Shown here one piece after another: positions 42,742-54,800 of a DNA stretch of 64,000 nucleotides (position 1 is its first letter; each line of letters opens with the position of its first letter). The position numbers were made by a program, and so were the translations under genes. The notes under the pieces were generated by a model. The model saw nothing but the letters and a program-made list of their open reading frames with translations, was not told the origin of the DNA and searched no databases. The stretch comes from Telopea speciosissima (lineage: Eukaryota > Streptophyta > Magnoliopsida > Proteales > Proteaceae), in contig NC_057925.1 in assembly GCF_018873765.1 (NCBI RefSeq), positions 34,874,646 to 34,938,645 on the forward strand. Reading direction: 5' to 3'.

Positions 42742-44431
42742 TATCCTCAGTCTCATCCTCCTCAGTCAGGTAATACTTCTCCTTCTGAATTAGATCTTCC
42801 CATTACTATGAGAAAGGGGAAGAGAGCCTGTACTAACCCCATAGCCCAGTTTGTTTCCTATGACTCTATTTCTCCTACAGGTATTGCCGTTTCCACTACC
42901 CTTGAGTCTTCTTCCATTCCCAAAAATGTCACAGACACCTTATCCGATCCAAAATGGATGCAAGCAATGTCTAAGGAAATGGTGGCCCTAGAGAAGAATA
43001 ATACTTGGACACTGGTTGATCTTCCCAGGGGGAGAATTTCAGTTGGATGCAGATGGGTTTATACCATCAAGTATAGATCAAATGGTATAGTGGAAAGATA
43101 TAAAGCTCGACAGGTTGCAAAGGGGTACAGTCAAGTGTATGGTATTGACTACCAAGAGACCTATGCCCTTGTAGCCAAGCATAACTCAATCCGGGTTTTT
43201 CTGTCAGTAGCAGTCAATAAAGATTGGCCAATGTACCAATTAGATGTGAAGAATACATTTTTTCATGGAGATTTAGTAGAAGAAGTATACATGTAGCCCC
43301 CTCCTGGTTTTAAGTGTCCCTCAGCTGAAGGGAAAGTGTGTCTCTTGAAAAAAGCTCTCTATGGCCTCAAACAGTCTCCTAAGGCCTAGTTTGAGAGATT
43401 TAGACAAGCCATCCTAAAGAATGGATATTAGCAGAGGAAATGGTACAGTCATAGCTCTCATTGTTTATGTTGATGACATTGTAGTAATTGGGAATGATGT
43501 TGTTGAGATAAACAGATTGAAGTCTTATCTGGCTAAACAGTTTGAGATCAAAGACCTTGGGCTCTTGAATATTTCATGGGTATTGAGGTATCTAGATCAA
43601 AGAAAGGAATCAACATATGCCAAAGGAAATTTGTATTAGACCTTCTGAAAGAGACAGGAATATTGGGGTGTAAACCGGCAACCTCTCCAATTGATCCGAA
43701 TCACAAGCTTGGTGATGAATGTGGTTCTCCTCTCATAAATGCAGGCAAGTATCAAAGATTAGTTGGGAAACTAATCAATCTCTCCTTAACTCGACCAGAC
43801 ATCACTTATGCAGTAGGAGTGGGGAGTTAGTTCATGCATTTCCCAAGAGTGGACATCTGGATGCAGTGTATCACATCATTAGGTACTTGAAATCCTGCCC
43901 AGGAAAGGGTCTTCTATTTGCTAGGTATGACCATTTGCAGATCGAAGGTTACACAGATGCTGATTGGGCTAGTTCAGTCTTTGATAGGAGATCTACTTCT
44001 AGATACTGCACTTTTGTGGGTGGTAATCTAGTTACTCGGAGGAGCAAGAAATAACCAGTTATTGCTAGATCTAGCGCGGAGGCACAGTTTAGAGCCATGG
44101 CTCATGGAGTGTATGAACTTATATGGCTAAAGAGACTACTTCAAAACTTGAGTTTTGACACTGAAGGACCAATGAGACTCTATTGTGACAACAAGGCTAC
44201 TATAAGTATTGCCCACAATCCGGTTCAACATGATCAAACCAAACATATTAAGGTTGAGCGACATTTCATCAAAGAGAAACTGGATTCTGATTGCATTTGT
44301 ACTCTTTTTGTGAAGACAAGTGATCAAGTAGCAGATATCTTCACCAAGGGTCTCATCCCTGGCCTATTTAGTACCTTATTGTGTAAGCTGGGAATATATG
44401 ACATTTATTCTCCAGCTTGAGGGGGTACTTT

Positions 44432-44690
44432 AGTCCATGTCTTTGTTTTAAGTCCCTAGAGTTGTAATTTTTAACTTTTATTTCTTTTTATCTTTTACCT
44501 CCCCAAGGAGGTTTTTGTAATTCCCTAAAGTGTTTTTAGTAATGTGAAGTAAATAGGTGTTAGGAGAATACTCTCCTAACACACATGATTCCCTCATCCT
44601 CTCTTCTTCTTCTCCTTCTAGCCGCAAAGCTCTCCTCCATTACTAGAATCTATTCACCTTTAAATCCTAACTGTCATTCCCCCCATATGT
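44432..44690 (+). repeat. 3' LTR-like end of the copia fossil
   Basis: Non-coding DNA after the purine tract, sharing ACCTCCCC.AGGAGGT, TGTAATTC and TTACTAGAATC words in order with 62963-63295. The right edge is approximate. Confidence 0.55.
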
Positions 44691-44990
44691 CTGAGCACAA
44701 CAAGTACACTCCCTCACAAAGAACATTTCTCCTTTGAAATTACTTATAACTGAAACAAAATTAAAAATCAAGACACAATTGAGCCCTTGGTTTTTCGTCG
44801 TTCATCATTTCGCCTTTTCTTTTGGCGTGTGTTCCATCTCCATACCCATCTTCTCATCTATTTTGTCGATGGTTTCTCTCCCTTTAGAAATCGCCCTTCA
44901 TGGCATTGTAGTTGCGATCATGACTTTGATGACGTCTTTGTTTAATTGCTTTTATGAGTCCCTAAACTCTTAATGTGTAGGATCATGTAA

Positions 44991-45430
44991 ACAACCCAAA
45001 AGGGGAGTGAATTGGGTTAATATGGAATCTTACCCCAAATAAAATTTATTCCAAGCCTCAACTGTATACTATCTCAAATCTCTAACAAATGCTAGTAAGA
45101 CACAACAAAAGCAAATAGAGGAGATAGAGAAACAATGGAAGAGACAACACACACAAGATTTATAATAGTTCGACACGGCCTCACTATCATCATATGTCCA
45201 CTCCCTAAACCCTCGCCGGTTTGGAATTTCTCAATCTTGTTGCAAGGTAGGAGAAACACCCATACACAAAGTTCAGGGCCTCAAAACCACATATCACCAC
45301 ACTTTCCTTACCGAGTAGGAAAAACACTTGGATATCTTGTTTCCTCATTCTCAAAAAAATTTGAACTAAGTTGGATTCAATAAATTCATATTTTTTAAAA
45401 GAATCTGAGAATAGGAGAAGAAAATGGAGC
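44991..45430. repeat. Dispersed repeat R3, weakly like R1/R2
   Basis: ACACAAGATTTATAATAGTTCGACACGG and the following 'close to TCCACTCCC' layout resemble repeats that often occur near plant retroelements, and recall the start of R1 and R2. No ends were found. Frame 45135-45383 (+) lies in it. Confidence 0.3.
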
Positions 45431-47359
45431 CTTTGTGAGGACAATTGACGTCATGGCGGGGGATCGCCACGTGTCCTCCATCGCATCCCTCTTTTGGGGA
45501 GAAAGAGAGAAGAGCGAGAGAGAGAGAGAGAGAGAGAGATGAGATGAATGTAGGGAGTCGCCACCTAAAGGAGGGTGTAGGACCCAAAAATTATGTTGTA
45601 ATGACTCTTATGCTACGCCCTTTCGGGGACAAATGGTCTATTGGTCTAGGTACAGGTCAAGTTACGATCCGGGGAAGGTATTAGGCACCCTAGTCCGCCC
45701 GAACTTGCTGGTCTACATATTCCTAGGCATAGGTAACAGTATAACATGCTTTGGGGGAATGCAAAATGTAAGAAACTGCAAGGAACTAAAATATAGGGGA
45801 GGTGAAGAAGCACATACCCGGAGGTTCGACTACAAAATGAAGGCTAGTATACAGAAATGTAAAAAATAAAAGACTCAAAACCCAGGTGACCTAAGCATGA
45901 TTGACTCTAAGCTAAGCAAGATAAGAGGATGAACATATAGAACCAAAGATAGCAGTTTGACGCATGTGCATGGTGAAATGTAGAAATTGAGTATAAAATG
46001 ACATAAAAACGGGTATGCAAACTGAAATTGAAGATATGTAAGACGTGTGTATGGCATGTGTGAATATGCAATAATGTGAATGAACATGAGGGAATCTTAG
46101 ACTATAGGGGATAGGGGTCATGAAAAGATGCATACATGACATGAGTTATGACAAGAAAAACAGTGAAAGAAGTAAAGGAGTACGTGATCGCCATCTAGAA
46201 AGATGGGATCACTTTCCTCCGAAGATGCAAAACAGAATAATAAAACAAAACCCATGTAAAATAAATAGAGTTTAAGCATGAAGGACCTACGTGATTGAAG
46301 GAGATCAAAACGGAGGTGTGGAGGTTTCTCTTTTGTAACTCAGGAGATTTGTACGTGGAGCAAGTACCGCCGCTTGTAAGGCTTCTCTCGTCTCTTGTAC
46401 TTGAACGCTTCATTGGCCAAGCACCAAAATCACTGGATTGATGTTTCTAGGCTTTGGTGTTGAAGTTCAAGTGGTGGGAGAGGCTATAGGCTAGGGCCAA
46501 GTGAGGACCCAAAGCTAAGGACTCAAAGCTCTTGAACAGGGGTGGGCTAAGTATGCATGTAAGGGCTATCTCAATGAACTATGGGCCAAGAATCACCAAG
46601 TAGCCCTCCTCAAAGTGAGAAGTGGTGTATTTATAGATGTAGAGAGGTGTGTGCACTCCCAAATTCGTGTAGGGATGATAGGATTAATCCGGATCATCCA
46701 AATGGAGATCTTTATATCGACAGTGGGTGTAAAGTCAAGGTAAGGACCAAGAGGCCTAAGGAAGCCAAGATTGAGATCCAAATTGCCAAATATGAGCTTG
46801 GTCGTGAAAGAAATCGAAATCAGAGTCAAACATGACAGGTTTTGGCTTCTCAGATTTGCAGAGATTCAACATTGAAATTCCTCGAGTTGAAATCGAAGTA
46901 GGGTGAGGTCAACATCGAGTGGTTGTCGATGAACAATACTCGACATCAAAGGTTGGTGTTTGGCTGTTGAAATTTGAATTCTAAATGTCAAAGCAGGTTA
47001 GACACTAGAGATGTTCTGCCCGACAGTGAAAGGGCATGACTCAATGTCGATGGCAAGTGGGCTCGGTGTGTCGATGTGGGTTCCAGTATCGACAGAGGAA
47101 ATTTGGGCTATTTGGGTTAGCAGGGTCTAGGCTGGGCCAGGCTGGTGCCAAGGGGTCTAGGTCAGGGCTATCTTTTCCAGGGGTTCTTGGAGGGCTTGGA
47201 GGCTCTGGTTTGAGCTCCGACAAGGGGATAGATGATCGGTAAACGGATTCGGGCAATGCACACTGACGTTACATCCATAGATACACTGACTCTAGGCCTT
47301 GGAGGGTACTCATCATCGTTACGGAAAACCTCCAGGAGTAAAGACAAAATGAGGTGTGT
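45431..47359. other. Repeat-like DNA, no gene recognised
   Basis: Contains a GA microsatellite (45510-45540) and a GATCCGGGGAAGGTATTAGGC motif at 45667 of the kind seen in plant retroelement LTRs. Frames such as 46581-46835 (+) and 45912-46142 (-) show no domain. Confidence 0.4.
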
Positions 47360-49400
47360 TCAGCCTTATGACACATTCTTATTCTTTCATCCATATCTTG
47401 AAGATATATCCACCCTCAAGTCTATTCTCTCTTTGTTCAAGGACCTCTCTGGCCAACAAATTAATTTTGCAAAAAGTAGCATCTACTTCAGCATCAACAC
47501 TTCATCTGCCAAAAAAAAAAGATTAAACAATTTCTTATAATCCAAGAAATGGACTCATGCTCCAAATATCTTGTTTCCCCTCTTTTCCCTCCTAAATCCA
47601 AGAAACAATGTCAACCATATTGTTAGAAATAAATTGGCCGATTAGAAAAGCCACCTTATTTCCCAAATAGGCCACACCATCCTTATTAAATCTGTGCTCA
47701 GTTTCATCCCTTCCTATTATATGTCCTCCTTCTCTTTCCCTAAATCCATTTGTCTTCAGTTGGATTCAATTTCTGGAAAGGGAAAAAAAGGAAGGTAAAA
47801 AAAAAAAAGGCATCGATCTTATCTCCTGGTCATCCATCTGCTCTCCCAAACATGTTGGAGGTCTCGGACTCTGATCTTCCCTTAACCACCCTCCTTATGA
47901 AACTTGGATGACGACTTTTATCACAACTTGATAACCTCTAGGTAAAGATTTTAAAGGCTAAATATTTCCCATCCCATTCTATCCTCAAGCCCAACCGCCC
48001 CTGGCCGAAAGGCTCTTGGTTTTGGAATGGATTACGATCCATTCTCCTTGCCCTATCTAAAATGATCAGTTGGAAGATAGGCATGGCCATTCGGTTAACA
48101 TTTGAGAATCTGCATGGATCCCCTAACTTGGAGGATTTCAAAATACCTACTTATGTTATCCCACATCCCTCATATCATTTGGTGGAAGATTTAATCATAA
48201 ATCGAGAATGGAACCAACCGTTAATCTCATCCATTTTTCCAATGAATATTTCCCATGCAATTCTAATGATCCTCTCACCATTAATCCTCATGCCGACTTC
48301 TTTTTACTCCATTCACCAAATCTAGTAAATTCTCCACCAAAGTGGCTACAGCCTTCCTATCTATCTAAACCCTCAACCACAACCAATTCTCATCTTTGGA
48401 AAACAATTTGGAATCTAAAAATCCATCCCAAATTCAAACTCTTTGCATGGAAGATTCTAAAAAAAGGACTACCCACTTCTTCAATCTTTAAATCAATTCC
48501 TTAACATTGACAATCTTTGTGCATTTTGTAACAATGCACCAGAATCTGATTGGCACCTTCTTATCTCTTGCGAGTTCTAAAAGAATCTGGGCTGGCGGAG
48601 CCCTAGGGATCCGAACAGAAAACCTACATTTTAAGGATATTCCTCTTCTTGTCTACTCCCTGGTACATAATCCAAACCTTGATAAAAGAGATTTCTCTTT
48701 GACCTCAGCTTTGCCAGCATCACAACCTACTTTCTTTGGAATTCTAGGAATCAAGTTATCTTTCAAGGTCTTAAACCCAATCCCCATACCATTCTCGAAC
48801 TCATCAAACGATAGAAAAAGGACCTAAACCTTCTCAACTTACCATCCGAGGTTTGATAATAACCTCGATGAACCTCCTCCCTCCCCTCCCCCCCCCCTCC
48901 CTCTAGAGTTTTAATTCGATGTACCATCCTCTGACCAGCTCATCATCATTTTCGATGGAAGGTTTGATCAAGATACCAAAATGGGAGGATGGGCAGCAAT
49001 CATATTATCTAACAATAAAATTGTATCTGCAACTTTGGATTTTGGATGTTCAAGTTCAACTCAAGAAACAGAGGCTAAAGGGATCAAACAAGGAGTCCTC
49101 AATGCAATTCCAATGGCAAGATAAAGAATAGAATTGTAGATGGATTCAACAGAGATGGTGAATTAGTTGCAGCAACATACAACTCCATGGCCATGGGAAT
49201 TATTCTCCGTTCTCTTTTGACATTCGGAACTCTTTTAGTCATTGAATCAGTTTGTATTAAGAAGATGCCCAAACATTTTATTCATATTCCTCATAGTTTA
49301 GCGAGGTTAGCAAGGCAACATTCTATAAATGGTGATGTTCTTTTAGTAAACCAGGAATGTTGACAACTAAAGTAGCTCTTAACTGGCTCATTTGGACTAC
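47360..49400 (+). mobile_element. 5'-truncated L1-type LINE, heavily mutated
   Basis: Plus-strand remains in L1 order: thumb-side reverse transcriptase (47367-47540; LKSILSLFKDLSGQQINFAK), the following linker (around 47690-48060; ILIKSVLS, WVKILKAKYF, GSWFWNGLRSI in another frame), the zf-RVT region (48208-48640; LWKTIWNLKIHPKFKLFAWK, then CAFCNN..WHLLISC) and an RNase H-like tail (48930-49330). At least five frame changes or stops separate these pieces. An A-run insertion near 47790-47810 disrupts the linker. It is a second L1 family member, distinct from the 10842 copy in sequence. Confidence 0.8.
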
Positions 49401-49439
49401 AAAATGAAGCATGTGTTGAGCAAGAAAAAAAGAACAATG

Positions 49440-50090
49440 TTGACCTTTGTATGGTGTTTATAGATAGATCCTAAGTTTAAAATGTTTTTGTGGAAATTGA
49501 TTGTTGGGGGCACTGCCAGTGGAAAGTAAGTTTCTATATTTCTGAGGATTCAGATTATGGTTTTTACGGAAAAGAGCTTGAGACTGAATGACTAGTTTTC
49601 TTATCTTGTGATTTCTCAAAGCACATTTTTGTTGTTGGACCATTAAGTATTAAGTCTGAATTTCTTGCTTCCCCTTCTCTTAATGTCATTATCAGTTATT
49701 TGGTTAATACCCTCTTTATGACTAAAACTTACAAAATGCGTATCCTTTCTATACTCGCCATTTCATTCCATTTCATATGGATGACTAGGAATTTCCTATT
49801 GTTTAAACAACTTAAGCACAACCCTTTTGGCTGTGATTAAAGCTATAGAAAAATGGGTCTATGGTCTTAAACTTATTCATTACGAGAATGAGGTTTTTTT
49901 TGGATAAGATCGATATTTCGATGCTGTCCTCTGATGAGTACCAGAGTTTATGGGCAGGGGAATCATTCTTGATCAATATGCAATGGGAGATCCACACCTG
50001 AGAGAGGAATGACTGTATGACATGTTCATAATTTTATATCATGTTTTGACCCCAATGACATCTCTTTGTTGACAAAAATAATAATAATCA
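49440..50090 (+). mobile_element. Second LINE 3' fragment, downstream of the first
   Basis: DPKFKMFLWKLIVGG at 49468 marks a zf-RVT region, and LAISFHFIWMTRNFLLFKQL followed by AVIKAIEKWVYGLK continues as in L1 C-terminal regions. It ends in an A-rich tail (AAAAATAATAATAATC at about 50074). Frames shift at least twice. It starts with the same domain that the preceding LINE already passed, so it is a separate insertion. Confidence 0.65.
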
Positions 50091-50726
50091 TCTGTTGATT
50101 GTAAACTACAAAGAACATGGATACTAACTAGCCTTCACCTCCATAGTTGCTTCCTCTTTCCAGCATGCACTTGATATATATAGACTCAAGATGACATATG
50201 AAGTGGGGGAGAAGAGAGAAAATATGGTGCCAATTAGAACAGAGAGCCAAATCTCTCTCTCTCTCTCTCTCTCTCTTATTCCAAGCACAAAGTGATTTTG
50301 AGTATAGATTGTCAATCTCATTCATGCCTTGAGGATGACATAAATAGGTTTCAATTGCTGATCACATAGAAACAGACTTGGCAAGTTTCCAAGTATATAA
50401 ACTGAAAATAATGTGATCAATATAAGAGTATGCGTAATAATATCTTGGTGGAGAGGGCTTGGGGCTTGAATAGGATTTGAGTTTATGGTCCTTTTATGAA
50501 AGATTGTTCAGTTAAATGAACTCTCCACTAGTCCATCCATTAAATGAGAATACAATTATTTCTCAACAAGAGTTGTAGCTACAACCAATGATAATGATAT
50601 AATACTAGGCAAAATTGTTATTTTGATTAAGACAAATCAAATCACAATAAACAACATCAAACTGTATGCAACACAAAATTTATGCACGGTTCAATCTGAA
50701 ACAAAATTGGGTGGTAATGAGTCATG

Positions 50727-52172
50727 CTATGAAACTTTGAGCGAAGGTAATTGAATCCCGTAAGAGAAGAGAGACTCGGATCTCAAAGAATCAATTTGGT
50801 TTTATGCCAGGTAGTTCCACGACATAAGCTATCTACCGACTGACAAGGCTTATGGAAAGATGTAGATCTAGCAAGAAGGGTCGCCATATGGTTTTTATTG
50901 ACCTGGAGAAAACCTATGACAGAGTCCCTAGAGATTTAATCCGGCATATTCTTGTGAAGAGAGGTGTATCGAGTAAGTATATAGAGGTAATTAAAGATAT
51001 GTATGAGGATGTGGTGATTAGTGTGAGATCTATAAAAGGCCAGGGCAAGGAATTCCCAATTACGGTTGGGCTATATCAAGGATCAGCACTAAGCCCTTAC
51101 TTTTTTGCGCTTGTCATGGATGAATTAACCAAGAACATTCAAGACGAGGTACCGTGGTGTATGTTCTTTGCCGATGATATCCTTTTGGTGGATGAGACAA
51201 AAGCAAGGATTAACACTAAGTTAGAATTGTGGAGATTGACCTTGGAAACAAGTGGCTTTAAGATCAGTGGATCAAAGACGGAGCATATGAGGTGTAACTT
51301 TAGTCACAATATGATGAATGACGGCATAGTAAAAATTGAGGAGAGAGAGATACCGCCAAGTGACTGTTTCAGATATTTGGGGTCTATAATAAACAAAGAA
51401 TATGGCATAGATGATGATGTTTCACAAAGAATTAAAATGGGATGGATGAAGTGGAGAGGTGCGATTGAAGTACTGTGTGACCGACACATTCCTTTAAAGC
51501 TTAAAGGAAAGATCTATAAGATTGTTGTCCTATTGGCTATTATGTATAAGGCGGAATGTTGGGCAGTTAAGAAGTGCCATATAGCGAAGCTATGTGTTGC
51601 AAAGATGAGGATGTTGAGATGGATGTGCGGCAAAACTAGGAAAGATAAAATGAGGAACAAACATATTAGAGTTGATGTGGGAGTGGCCTCGATCAGCGAC
51701 AAGCTTCGAGAATATCGTCTGAGGTGGTTTGGCCATGTGCAACGGAGGCTTAGGGATGCCCTAGTAAGGAGGAGTGGTCTGATGCCGATTGAAGGAGCTA
51801 AAATAACTAGGGGCAAGCCTAAAATGACCCTAGGTGAGGTTGTGAAGAATGACATGTATAATCTGGGTCTTTTGCCAAGTATGACCTCAGATAGAGCCTA
51901 TTGGTGGGCAAGGATCCACGTTATCAACACCATGTAGCTGAGATTTCCCTGATTGTTTGGGCTATCCTCTTTCCTCTTACTTTCTTTTCTTTCTTTTTTT
52001 CATTTCCATTACTCACTTTCCTTATTCAATTTCTTCAATTTTTTTTTCTCTTCATCCCTCTTACTTTCCTTTCCCCTTTGAGAGGACATCGGTTTTCTCT
52101 ACTTTATTTTGGAAGGATCCATGTGGCCGACCCCATTTAGTTGGGATAAGGCTGAGTTGTTGTTGTTGTTGG
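50727..52172 (+). mobile_element. RTE-type LINE, 5'-truncated, 361-codon open frame
   Basis: Plus strand 50852-51937 is open for 361 codons and encodes reverse transcriptase (HMVFIDLEKTYDRVPRDLIR; catalytic FADD in MFFADDILLVDE) and the RTE C-terminal region (RMLRWMCGKTRKDKMRN, LRWFGHVQRR, MTSDRAYWWARIHVINTM). Similarity continues upstream to about 50727 (NQFGFMPG) with one stop at 50825. The apurinic endonuclease domain is missing. The 3' end has GGCCGACCCCATTTAGTTGG and a TTG-repeat tail, typical of plant RTE elements. Two shorter copies end the same way at 58433 and 61048. The LYQGSALSP motif lacks the usual LRQG start. Confidence 0.88.
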
Positions 52173-52324
52173 TCAGCCTTGTTTTAAGGTTTAGGTCCCC
52201 CCAAGATTTTGGGCCCATGATCACGATCAACTGTAGCATCATTGAACATTAGTGACTTTGCACACTTGTGAATGCCTAAATAAAGCTGTTGTTAAATGGA
52301 TGAAATCATGAAATTGACTGAATA

Positions 52325-52560
52325 GGTTTTTTTGCCAAAGGTCAGCAAAATATTATAAAGAAAATAAAAGAAATGGATGTACAGGATTAACGTCCAGGCA
52401 TACCCAGACGACAAAAACATGATGAAAACAAAAGAGACTTAAACTCCACCTACGACATTGCCATCAGTAGAGGATAAGTACATTAAACTTGAAACTAAGG
52501 TTCCACCTTCGGCATTGCCATTAACAGAGACATTTGAACCAAGCTAAAGAAAATCATAAA
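52325..52560 (-). repeat. Possible LINE 3' end, minus strand
   Basis: Read on the minus strand it ends TATAATATTTTGCTGACCTT followed by TGGCAAAAAAACC, a tail I associate with plant L1 3' ends. It contains two copies of ATGGCAATG.CG.AGGTGGA. No coding part. Confidence 0.35.
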
Positions 52561-52953
52561 ACCCCATTAGTCCATAAATCTATATCACGGTCTACATAGA
52601 ATGGTTGTTGCAACTAATCTATCTAATTTTCTCTTTTGCATTTCTTAAAAAAGTGACCCATCGATTGGGAGTGGGGTCTTTTCCTTACTTGCCCACCATT
52701 CAAAACCTTAGAGAATTGCAGTTAAGCTGAGAAGCATATCATAGATGTTACCTCTTAGGAAAGATAGATGTGACCCAGGAAATTTTAGGATGGATGGATC
52801 CTAGCGTAGTTTCATTGGCCATTACATATCTAGTTTGAAAAATATATGGATCAAGTCCTTACCTTTGTTTCTCGAGTTTCAAGCTGACTCGCTCATTTGT
52901 ATCACCTATGTCTGAGCCTCTGTCAAAACCTTTGCACTGTCTTTGCAGCCAAG

Positions 52954-53316
52954 CTAGCCTGGTATCTTCTCGTCTGACAATTTGTCAGTATCCTTTGGCT
53001 CGATTCCATCATCTCCAGAGGAAACTTCATTATCTGAACCATGTCCTGAAACCGATAACTCTGATTGCGGGAAATCGGACAAAACTGATGGAGTTAAATA
53101 TCCTGAGTTAATGAAATCAGCCATCTTGCTGTCCTCCTCTTTCATCTGCTCACTATATTTTTTGTAGTCAAACCCAACCGTATTACGCCCACCAAATGCA
53201 GATTCAAGTTTGTCCATATTAAAAAGGCCCTGCATTATCTTCTGGCTTTCTGGGTCATTAGAATATACAAACTTCACTTTCTTGAATGTCTTGGGCTCTA
53301 GAAAGGGTTTCACCAT
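52954..53316 (-). CDS. SEC14-like (CRAL-TRIO) phosphatidylinositol transfer protein, last exon
   Basis: The exon encodes about 120 residues of the C-terminus of a plant SEC14-like protein: MVKPFLEPKTFKKVKFVYSN, then MDKLESAFGGRNTVGFDYKK, then a Ser/Asp-rich tail. In relatives, the first block directly follows the CRAL-TRIO lipid-binding core (..NPPKIFESFW). SEC14-like proteins bind phosphatidylinositol and other lipids and couple lipid metabolism to membrane traffic. The upstream edge is a good 3' splice site (TTTTTTTTTGGCAG before 53316 on the minus strand), so the exon probably continues an upstream exon rather than starting at this Met. The stop is at 52954-52956. No exon encoding the CRAL-TRIO core was found between 53317 and the window end. 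Either a repeat-filled intron of more than 10 kb separates them, or the gene is broken. Confidence 0.8.
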   Translation of the reverse strand: MVKPFLEPKTFKKVKFVYSNDPESQKIMQGLFNMDKLESAFGGRNTVGFDYKKYSEQMKEEDSKMADFINSGYLTPSVLSDFPQSELSVSGHGSDNEVSSGDDGIEPKDTDKLSDEKIPG

Positions 53317-54533
53317 CTGCCAAAAAAAAATTTAACTGTCATTTGCAATGCGGTATATTCAGGAAGAAAATTCAAACTCCAGGAGTTGGAGTACCATTTA
53401 TTGAAGATCAGAAATGCAGCAAATTCAGAAAGTACTTAAATACAAGGAATTTGATCCCAAAGCAACGACATTCACTCGCTATTGAGAATTTGAGATTGCC
53501 CAAGGCCATGCAATCTTCCCCAAGCAGCAGAAGTTATACATAATATGACAATTCCCCCTTACGGTACATCAGTCGTTCAGAACCCTCCACTCGAAAAGAA
53601 AGGAGAAAACAAAGAGAGAGAGTAGAAGCAACAACCTTTTTTTTAGTAACATTGAGCTTCTTAAGGGGTTTCAGAACATGAAAGTTAGCAGGGGAAAAGA
53701 AGAATCCTGACAGGACCAAATTGCAATCAGCATCAATTGCTTTTGAAACTAGAATACCTCAAGATTAAGCATGTTTGGTAACAAGTAAATCAGTCAGCTG
53801 GCAATTCATAATTCCGTCGACAATGAACTGGATCAGGATGTTTAAATTTCTGAGAATGTTATCCAGGTAGCTCAATGATGATACTAGGCACTGAAAATTT
53901 AAAAGTAAGCTTCCCCCAAAAAAAGGAGGGGAAAAAAAGAAAGACAGACCCACAATAGGCTTAGTTAGGGTCAGAGCAACAGCAAGCAACAGAAAAACAG
54001 AAAATGTTTACTTCAATTCACTGTGGTAACAAGTTCATTTACACAAGCCATCCTAGAAGTACTCCCAATGCACTAGTATACCCTCATATGACTTTGGTCA
54101 GGTGACTTCCGACAAGGCATAGTCTGACAATTTCAAACCTATCATTTATTGGTGTCTTTAACACATGGTATGCAGGAAGCTTAACTATGAACTACTACTA
54201 GTCCCCAAAAACTGCTAATTTACCAGACCTTCCTGCACTGCAAAGAAAGCATTCAATTAAGTTTAACCATAAGCATTAGGGTTCGGAATGCTTCCAGCAA
54301 AGAAATACTTCAGCCTACTCTTTCTACATTCCTGCATTCATGTATCAACCTATGATCTGCTGAATGGCCAAAAATTCTCAAGGGAAAACTGTCACAAGCA
54401 TGCCAGATGACACTGTCAATCACAATAGAAGCGTAAAAAAGTGAATACTACCCTTGAAACTAATCAACTTTCTCAATCCGCTACACATAGCTTTGCTAAA
54501 AAATTTCAACAGCCATCTTCCACATGCTAATCA
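53317..54533. other. Probable intron of the SEC14-like gene
   Basis: AT-rich non-coding DNA upstream, in gene direction, of the last exon. The polypyrimidine tract and AG at 53317-53330 (minus strand) support an intron. Open frames 53286-53543 (+), 53534-53719 (-) and 53765-53989 (-) have no domain. The matching 5' splice site is not identified. Confidence 0.5.
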
Positions 54534-54549
54534 AAGTTAGCCAGCCATT

Positions 54550-54800
54550 GGGTCCCATTATAATTGCAATTGGACTTCCTGATTATAAGTAAATCCCATC
54601 ATACATTGTGTAACAATCACAAGGATTTTGACTACAGAAAGAACTCCAAATTTAAAATACTTTGCAATGATACTCAACAGAAAGTCTCTTTTCTCCAATC
54701 CAGGAACCAATTGAAACCAGGAAGCTATCAAGGATGCACCCCTTGATAATGAAAGCATTAGTGCAGAAAGAAGATAACTCTTGGATAAGGTTCCAGGTGG
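54550..54800. repeat. Direct repeat, left copy (partner 59380-59635)
   Basis: Shares CTTCC.AATT.TAAGTA.ATCC, ACTTTGCAATGA.ACTCAAC, AGAAAG, TAACCAATTGA and CTTGATAATGA in order with 59380-59635. The copia element at 54939-59359 lies between the two copies. Confidence 0.6.

Larger units (their letters stand above)
41551..44690 (+). mobile_element. Ty1/copia fossil lacking its 5' part
   Basis: Plus-strand remains in copia order: integrase (from about 41551; SFVDDYSRSTWTVLLKQKSD, DTPQQNGVAERKNRHLLKIT), reverse transcriptase (42955-43640; [31 protein letters not shown]) and RNase H (43900-44417; SSAEAQFRAMAHGVYELIWL, CDNKATISIAHNPVQHDQTK). These are followed by a purine tract GAGGGGGTACT (44419) and a 3' LTR-like stretch of roughly 260 bp. 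The 5' LTR, gag and protease are gone. Several breaks interrupt the coding part. Its LTR resembles 62963-63295. Confidence 0.88.

Noticed and set aside
53286-53543. 85-codon plus-strand frame next to the SEC14-like exon
   Set aside because: It overlaps the splice-site polypyrimidine tract of the opposite-strand gene and has no recognisable domain.
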